From positions 1-8,317 of the forward strand of contig CAZAXT010000021.1 of NCBI GenBank assembly GCA_964489295.1: a stretch of DNA of 8,317 bases, in the 5' to 3' direction. The notes below the pieces were generated by a model. It was not told where the DNA came from. It was given only the letters and a program-made list of their open reading frames with translations, and did not search any database. Shown one piece after another: positions 5,110 to 8,317 of the stretch. The position numbers and the translations under genes are program-made. Origin of the DNA: QS-5-54-17 sp964489295 (GTDB lineage Bacteria > Patescibacteriota > Saccharimonadia > QS-5-54-17). Every line of letters starts with the position of its first letter. Position 1 is the stretch's first letter.

Positions 5110-5613
5110 ATGACCATCGGGATCCAGGTCGAGGCTGACCACGATGATCAGAACGTGATAATCACGTTTCAGGCACCTGCGGGTACACTCTGGAACGACG
5201 TGGGTTTCAGCCGTCCTGGCGATCATGAATTCGGAGAGCTCGATGCGCTTGGTCAAATGCTCTTGGCCCGTATCACTGAACGCCAAGACGTGCAGGCAGT
5301 CGAACTCTTGCGGGAAGATGTCGCCACCTCCCCTCAACCCGTAGCCGAGGGGGTGGAAGTCGACCACTTCATCGTGCTCACCCCCTGCGAAGATGGTGAC
5401 CCCAACACAATGCAACGCAAGGTACGCGAGCTGGTCGTGAGTATCTACGCCGACATATTGAAAGGGTACACGTTCAATACGTGTATCAGCGAAAGCTTCC
5501 ACGAAGTGTCACTGCAACGAGCAGGCGCCAATGCGGGCCGTGAAGCAGTCAACTGCATGGCCGTCAACAGCGACCCGATTCATGACCGGCGAGATCGCCG
5601 CTATGCGTGGTAA
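5110..5613 (+). CDS. Hypothetical acidic protein, 167 aa
   Basis: I do not recognise this protein. It is called real because AAAGGAG (5098-5104) lies 5 nt before the ATG, and because a terminator-like hairpin in the right direction follows. The overlapping minus-strand frame has only a GTG start and no ribosome site. The chain is soluble: a strand-rich start (TIGIQVEADHDDQNVIITF, residues 2-20), a probable helix FGELDALGQMLLARITER (41-58), a second strand VDHFIVLTP (84-92), a helix TMQRKVRELVVSIYADIL (100-117) and a basic tail with HDRRDRRYAW (158-167). Cysteines at 93, 125 and 149 form no obvious cluster. There is no signal peptide or membrane segment. It is divergent from manB, separated by the inverted repeat, and convergent with the Mur ligase. 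It is the only complete plus-strand gene here. Confidence 0.7.
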   Translation: MTIGIQVEADHDDQNVIITFQAPAGTLWNDVGFSRPGDHEFGELDALGQMLLARITERQDVQAVELLREDVATSPQPVAEGVEVDHFIVLTPCEDGDPNTMQRKVRELVVSIYADILKGYTFNTCISESFHEVSLQRAGANAGREAVNCMAVNSDPIHDRRDRRYAW

Positions 5614-5625
5614 AGCGTAGAATTT

Positions 5626-5701
5626 CCCGGCGCGGTGAATTTTGTGTAGTGACTCTTAGAGTCGTTATGCACCTTCCCTATTCACCGCCCGGGCGTCTTT
5701 T
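5626..5701 (+). terminator. Terminator-like hairpin with a nested second hairpin, after the 167-aa gene
   Basis: The outer stem has 14 bp with one bulged C (5631): 5626-5640 pairs with 5680-5693. Its 39-base loop holds a small inner hairpin GACTC-TTA-GAGTC (5651-5663). CTTTT follows at 5697-5701 on the plus strand, while the minus strand continues into AAA, so it is oriented for the 5110 gene. The long loop is unusual for a simple Rho-independent terminator. Confidence 0.55.
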
Positions 5702-5726
5702 ATACATGGATTTTATTGCAGAAACA

Positions 5727-5750
5727 GTACGGCACATACTGTGGCCGTAC
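5727..5750 (-). terminator. Probable terminator hairpin of the Mur ligase gene
   Basis: GTACGGC (5727-5733) pairs with GCCGTAC (5744-5750); ACA/TGT adds three more pairs past a bulged G, leaving a TAC loop. On the minus strand the bases before it are T-rich and the tract after it is only TGTTTCTG, so termination may be weak. It sits 105 nt after the ligase stop. The remainder of the gap, 5751-5854, holds a near-palindrome around TACGTA (5771-5786) and no gene. Confidence 0.4.
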
Positions 5751-5854
5751 CAAAAACAAAACGGCCATCATACGTAAGATGCATCGGAATCAATCAGCGC
5801 TATACCGGACAGCTGCCTGGTGCCGATGATAGGATTCTTTCCGAAAAACCGAGA

Positions 5855-7150
5855 TCACGTTTTAATTGATGAACCGTTTTTAAGTAATGCCTCCGCTACC
5901 TCTCGGTCGTTCCATGGAATGCGTTCACCGGACACCCGGCGATAGGACTGGTGTCCTAGGCCGAGTAAAACCACCGTATCCTCAGGTTCGGCCATCGCGA
6001 ACGCGCCGGCGATGCCTTCCCGGCGGTCAGGCACTTCATGTACTTCGGCATGGCCGCTTTCCTCGGTTGCTTTCACGATCGCCCGGCGGATTTCCTCCGG
6101 ATCGGTATTCATCGGTTCGTCATCAGTCACAATGGCTACATCGGCCAGTCTGCCAGCTACCATACCGATACCGGTGTAATCATGATTGGCCGCCCCGCCA
6201 AATACGGCAATGACCCTCCCCTCGGTCAACTCTTGGATGCTCTTCAATACATCCTCATAGGCATCGGGGGAGTGGGCATAGTCGATGATGACATTGAACT
6301 TTTGCCCTGCTTCTACTGATTCCATCCGGCCCACCACACCACTGAGTTTTTCCAGTCCTCCTACGACGTCTTCGGTGGTAACATCAAGTCCATACGCTAC
6401 CGTCGCGGCTGCCAGCGCGTTATACAGATTGAACTTCCCGGGTAGTTGCATTCGGAGATCATCCGTTTCTTCGCCGTATTGCAGTTGAAAACCAGTCCCA
6501 TCCGGTCGGAACGAAGCGTCATGAAACCGTACTTGGGTGTCCTCGCCTTCCCCGTAGGTATATACGGTGCAGCGTGATTGGCGCTGGAAGTAGTCGTACC
6601 ACTCGTCATCACGGTTCAGTGCCGTGAATCTTTTCGCCATACGAAACAGTTTGGCCTTAGCGGCGGCGTAATTTTCCATAGTGCCATGATAGTCCAGATG
6701 GTCCGGGCGGAGGTTGGTCATGACACCGACATCGAATGCAATACCGCTTAATCTCCCCTGCTCCAGCGCATGCGAGGTTGCCTCCAGTATAGCCCAATCC
6801 ATCTGTTCAGAACGCATACGCTTGAGCAGTTTTTGTAGCGTCCATGGGTTACTGACCGTCATATTGCGATCATTCTCCCACTCCTCTTCTCCGACCCGGA
6901 AGTTAACGGTCGTACTTACACCGGTCATATAGCCGGCTTGGCGGAGAACGCTGTCAATGAAGTTGATGGCAGTCGTCTTGCCGTTGGTGCCGGTGACACC
7001 GATGACGTTCAGCCGTTTACCGGGAAAACCGTTGACGGCAGCCGCCACCCACGCCTCAAGCGTATGTCCAAGTGCATCGGTACGCTGATAAAACCGTTCA
7101 CCGAGAATCTTCCTCAGCCACTTGGCTATTAATCTGATGGGTTTGTTCAT
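5855..7150 (-). CDS. Short MurE-like Mur ligase, 431 aa (substrate uncertain)
   Basis: This is an ATP-dependent amide ligase of the Mur family, expected to add an amino acid to a UDP-MurNAc-peptide or a related acceptor in the cytoplasm. Seen: P-loop GVTGTNGKTT (51-60), ATSHALEQGRLSG (124-136), TNLRPDHLDYHGTMENYAAAK (145-165, with Lys165 as the carbamylated lysine), GKFNLYNALAA (238-248), GRMESVEAG then DYAHSPDAYEDVL (290-302) and GGAANHD (318-324). The order and spacing are MurE-like, but the P-loop comes about 50-60 residues early, so the UDP-binding N-terminal domain is missing and an amphipathic N-terminus takes its place. The meso-DAP motif DNPR is DEPM (344-347) and GKGHE is GLGHQ (397-401). 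Typical MurE is about 490 aa. A perfect TATAAT lies 29 nt upstream of ATG; the ribosome site is weak. Annotation as murE with DAP specificity is not justified. Confidence 0.88.
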   Translation of the reverse strand: MNKPIRLIAKWLRKILGERFYQRTDALGHTLEAWVAAAVNGFPGKRLNVIGVTGTNGKTTAINFIDSVLRQAGYMTGVSTTVNFRVGEEEWENDRNMTVSNPWTLQKLLKRMRSEQMDWAILEATSHALEQGRLSGIAFDVGVMTNLRPDHLDYHGTMENYAAAKAKLFRMAKRFTALNRDDEWYDYFQRQSRCTVYTYGEGEDTQVRFHDASFRPDGTGFQLQYGEETDDLRMQLPGKFNLYNALAAATVAYGLDVTTEDVVGGLEKLSGVVGRMESVEAGQKFNVIIDYAHSPDAYEDVLKSIQELTEGRVIAVFGGAANHDYTGIGMVAGRLADVAIVTDDEPMNTDPEEIRRAIVKATEESGHAEVHEVPDRREGIAGAFAMAEPEDTVVLLGLGHQSYRRVSGERIPWNDREVAEALLKNGSSIKT

Positions 7151-7179
7151 GCTCTTCGAATGCCTTTCCCTCGCACCCG

Positions 7180-7185
7180 ATTATA
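7180..7185 (-). promoter_or_regulatory. Candidate -10 box of the Mur ligase gene
   Basis: Minus strand TATAAT, a perfect consensus, 29 nt before the ATG; predicted leader about 22 nt. At 17-nt spacing the -35 position reads TTATAC, a poor match. The 161-nt gap 7151-7311 shows no clear terminator for the upstream 270-aa gene, so read-through into the ligase is also possible. Confidence 0.5.
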
Positions 7186-7311
7186 CCTGAAACGCGTATA
7201 GGGTATAAACCTGATACTTTTAGCGCAACCCAATTAATCGCTGTGAACACCTCTAATAGCCGCACGGCTTACTTCGCCAGAGTAATGCATCTAATATCGA
7301 ACCTATGCGTT

Positions 7312-8124
7312 TTAGCCGGTCTTCTCTAGTAATCGCAAGGCTTCTGTTACGCTATTAACATCGTTTAAGTTTTTCCACTCCTGGTACCGGTCGCCGTACA
7401 GAATTTGCAACAAACGTTCTTGCGACCGGTGGCGGGTATCGTCATCAAACGTTTCGTCCAATCCCCATTCTTTGACCAATGAACCTTCAGGTAATTGAGC
7501 AAAGTCACGTCGTATTTTTTCAACTTCGTCAGGGTTATTGTAGTGATAATCTTCTTCTTGCTGGAGAGGTCCGTGTATTAGGTCGCTCGGATCGGGGTAG
7601 TTGTCAAGCACAATTTCACTCATCCCTGCTGCAATACCTCTTCCTACTTTGCTATTGGGCTGTACACTGCTAAACAAACCTTGCAATTCTGCATACACAC
7701 CCGGTTCTGACTCATCGTTGATAAGACGATTGAGTTTAGAGTATTGCTGATGATAGTGCTGCATTGATTCCTGGCTGAGTTCGTAGTCGGGGTCTTCAAT
7801 ATGGCGCTTTATTTGTGAGGGCACCACCCAAGGAACCGGAACTTCGAGCACCGCTTGCTTTTCACGAAAATCCCTCTGCTCCATAGCCATCGAAGTTCCA
7901 CCTGGACGTTCCATCGCCAAACCAAGCGCTGTTTTTAGTTGTTTGGAAGGTTCGTCGCTTTCTTTGTTCGCACTCTCGTCAGTCACATCATTAGATCCAT
8001 ATTCTTCCGCGTCTGCGACAGAAGAGTCTTCCAGCACATTGAATGTAGTAGATGTATTCTCCGGAAGATCGCTTAGATCAAGTATTTCTCCGTTACCGGG
8101 TGGCGTTGAATATTTTTCAGACAT
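7312..8124 (-). CDS. Hypothetical acidic protein, 270 aa, disordered N-terminus
   Basis: I do not recognise this protein. It starts at the ATG 9 nt after AGGAG (8134-8138) and ends in TAA. Residues 1-62 are rich in S, T, D, E and N with few hydrophobics and are probably disordered. After that comes a soluble, mainly helical part: VPVPWVVPSQIKRHI (95-109), a YHQQYSKLNRLIN helix (124-136), YAELQGLFSSV (144-154), an acidic segment with EEDYHYNNPDEVEKIRRDF (190-208) and a C-terminal RSQERLLQILYGDRYQEW helix (233-250). There is no signal peptide, membrane helix or catalytic motif that I can name. A strong promoter (8215-8243) drives it divergently from tsaD. The layout, a flexible acidic tail plus helical core, would suit a binding or scaffold protein, but that is only a guess. 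Confidence 0.78.
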   Translation of the reverse strand: MSEKYSTPPGNGEILDLSDLPENTSTTFNVLEDSSVADAEEYGSNDVTDESANKESDEPSKQLKTALGLAMERPGGTSMAMEQRDFREKQAVLEVPVPWVVPSQIKRHIEDPDYELSQESMQHYHQQYSKLNRLINDESEPGVYAELQGLFSSVQPNSKVGRGIAAGMSEIVLDNYPDPSDLIHGPLQQEEDYHYNNPDEVEKIRRDFAQLPEGSLVKEWGLDETFDDDTRHRSQERLLQILYGDRYQEWKNLNDVNSVTEALRLLEKTG

Positions 8125-8214
8125 ACTCTAAAGCTCCTGTATATTTTAGTCGAAGTCGAAAGTAAGTTATGTTGTTTTTGTTTCTGCTACATGCACTGGT
8201 TGCATCGTGAATTA

Positions 8215-8243
8215 AGTATAACATAAAAACTCCAATTTTGCAA
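8215..8243 (-). promoter_or_regulatory. Promoter of the 270-aa gene
   Basis: Minus strand: TTGCAA (8238-8243), 17 nt, TATACT (8215-8220), with an extended TG one base upstream of the -10. This is the best housekeeping promoter in the window. The predicted start near 8208 gives a leader of about 84 nt, which contains the small inverted repeat ATGCA-N5-TGCAT (8191-8205). Confidence 0.75.
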
Positions 8244-8246
8244 ATC

Positions 8247-8255
8247 TGCTACACT
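8247..8255 (+). promoter_or_regulatory. Extended -10 promoter of tsaD, leaderless type
   Basis: TG-C-TACACT ends 7 nt before the tsaD ATG, so the predicted transcription start coincides with or abuts the start codon. No Shine-Dalgarno site or good -35 is visible. It lies next to the -35 of the divergent 270-aa gene, so the two promoters may compete for polymerase. Confidence 0.45.
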
Positions 8256-8262
8256 GATCCTG

Positions 8263-8317
8263 ATGAATGTGCTTGGGATTGAGACCAGTTGTGATGAGAC
8301 GGCTGCTGCCGTGGTAC
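8263..8317 (+). CDS. tsaD: tRNA N6-adenosine threonylcarbamoyltransferase TsaD (first 18 codons; runs off the window)
   Basis: From the ATG at 8263 the translation is MNVLGIETSCDETAAAVV, the hallmark N-terminus of the TsaD/Kae1/Gcp family (ASKHA ATPase fold; the first phosphate-binding loop includes ETSCDET). TsaD transfers threonylcarbamoyl from TC-AMP to adenosine 37 of ANN-decoding tRNAs, working with TsaB and TsaE in bacteria. Only 55 bases are present, so the metal-binding HxxxH and later motifs cannot be checked. The start is well supported by the family: nothing normally precedes this strand except one or two residues. No ribosome site is seen; an extended -10 sits 7 nt upstream, which suggests a leaderless message. 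Divergent from the 270-aa gene. Very secure as family despite the length. Confidence 0.93.
   Translation, partial: MNVLGIETSCDETAAAVV

Noticed and set aside
5065..5502. 145-aa minus-strand frame overlapping the 5110 gene
   Set aside because: It starts with GTG, lacks a ribosome site and would run through the inverted repeat; the plus-strand frame has AAAGGAG at the right distance and a hairpin behind it.
5702..5857. Possible UGA recoding at the end of the Mur ligase, because the frame stays open for about 30 codons after TGA
   Set aside because: The Mur ligase C-terminus (IPWNDREVAEALL plus a short tail) ends naturally at the TGA, and no other gene in the window has an in-frame TGA, so code 11 fits.
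7236..7275. Possible hairpin AGCC-N4-GGCT as terminator of the 270-aa gene
   Set aside because: Only four solid pairs and no T-run on the minus strand.
8191..8205. Inverted repeat ATGCA-N5-TGCAT in the leader of the 270-aa gene
   Set aside because: Five pairs only, likely by chance; mentioned with the promoter but not called as an operator.

Overview
The window reads as chromosomal DNA of a small-genome bacterium, most likely a Candidate Phyla Radiation (Patescibacteria) lineage, possibly Saccharibacteria-like. The strongest pointer is a short MurE-type Mur ligase (431 aa). Its UDP-sugar-binding N-terminal domain is replaced by about 50 residues running straight into the ATP loop, a form I associate with these bacteria. 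Four of the ten genes are also small or orphan and unrecognised. The standard genetic code fits: TAA, TAG and TGA all act as stops. The phylum is inferred; a marker-gene tree would decide it.

Layout. 1-496 (-) is the N-terminal half of a SIS-domain phosphoglucose/phosphomannose isomerase, preceded by a 66-aa orphan (533-733, -). The groES-groEL operon (-) spans 904-2980. It has a good promoter (3049-3078), a CIRCE operator for HrcA (3012-3038), strong ribosome binding sites and a terminator hairpin (773-803). A 129-aa orphan (3129-3518, -) with its own promoter follows. Next is a phosphomannomutase/phosphoglucomutase (3643-5001, -). A 38-bp inverted repeat separates it from a divergent 167-aa orphan (5110-5613, +). 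That orphan converges on the Mur ligase (5855-7150, -), and two hairpins lie between them. A 270-aa acidic orphan (7312-8124, -) is divergent from the first 18 codons of tsaD (8263 onward, +).

How the genes relate. The isomerase interconverts glucose-6-P, fructose-6-P and mannose-6-P. The mutase converts the 6-phosphate to the 1-phosphate. Together they supply sugar nucleotide precursors for surface glycans, while the Mur ligase points to envelope peptide synthesis. GroES/GroEL fold proteins under heat-shock control, and TsaD makes the t6A37 modification of tRNA.

Two gene-start styles coexist. groES, groEL and the 5110 gene have strong Shine-Dalgarno sites, and the 533 and 7312 genes have clear ones. 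manB and tsaD have none and instead have extended -10 boxes about one helical turn upstream of ATG, which suggests leaderless mRNAs. I saw no tRNA, rRNA, CRISPR array, insertion sequence or phage module. The window is mostly housekeeping; the most interesting points are the altered Mur ligase, the palindrome at 5035-5072, the leaderless starts and the orphan genes.
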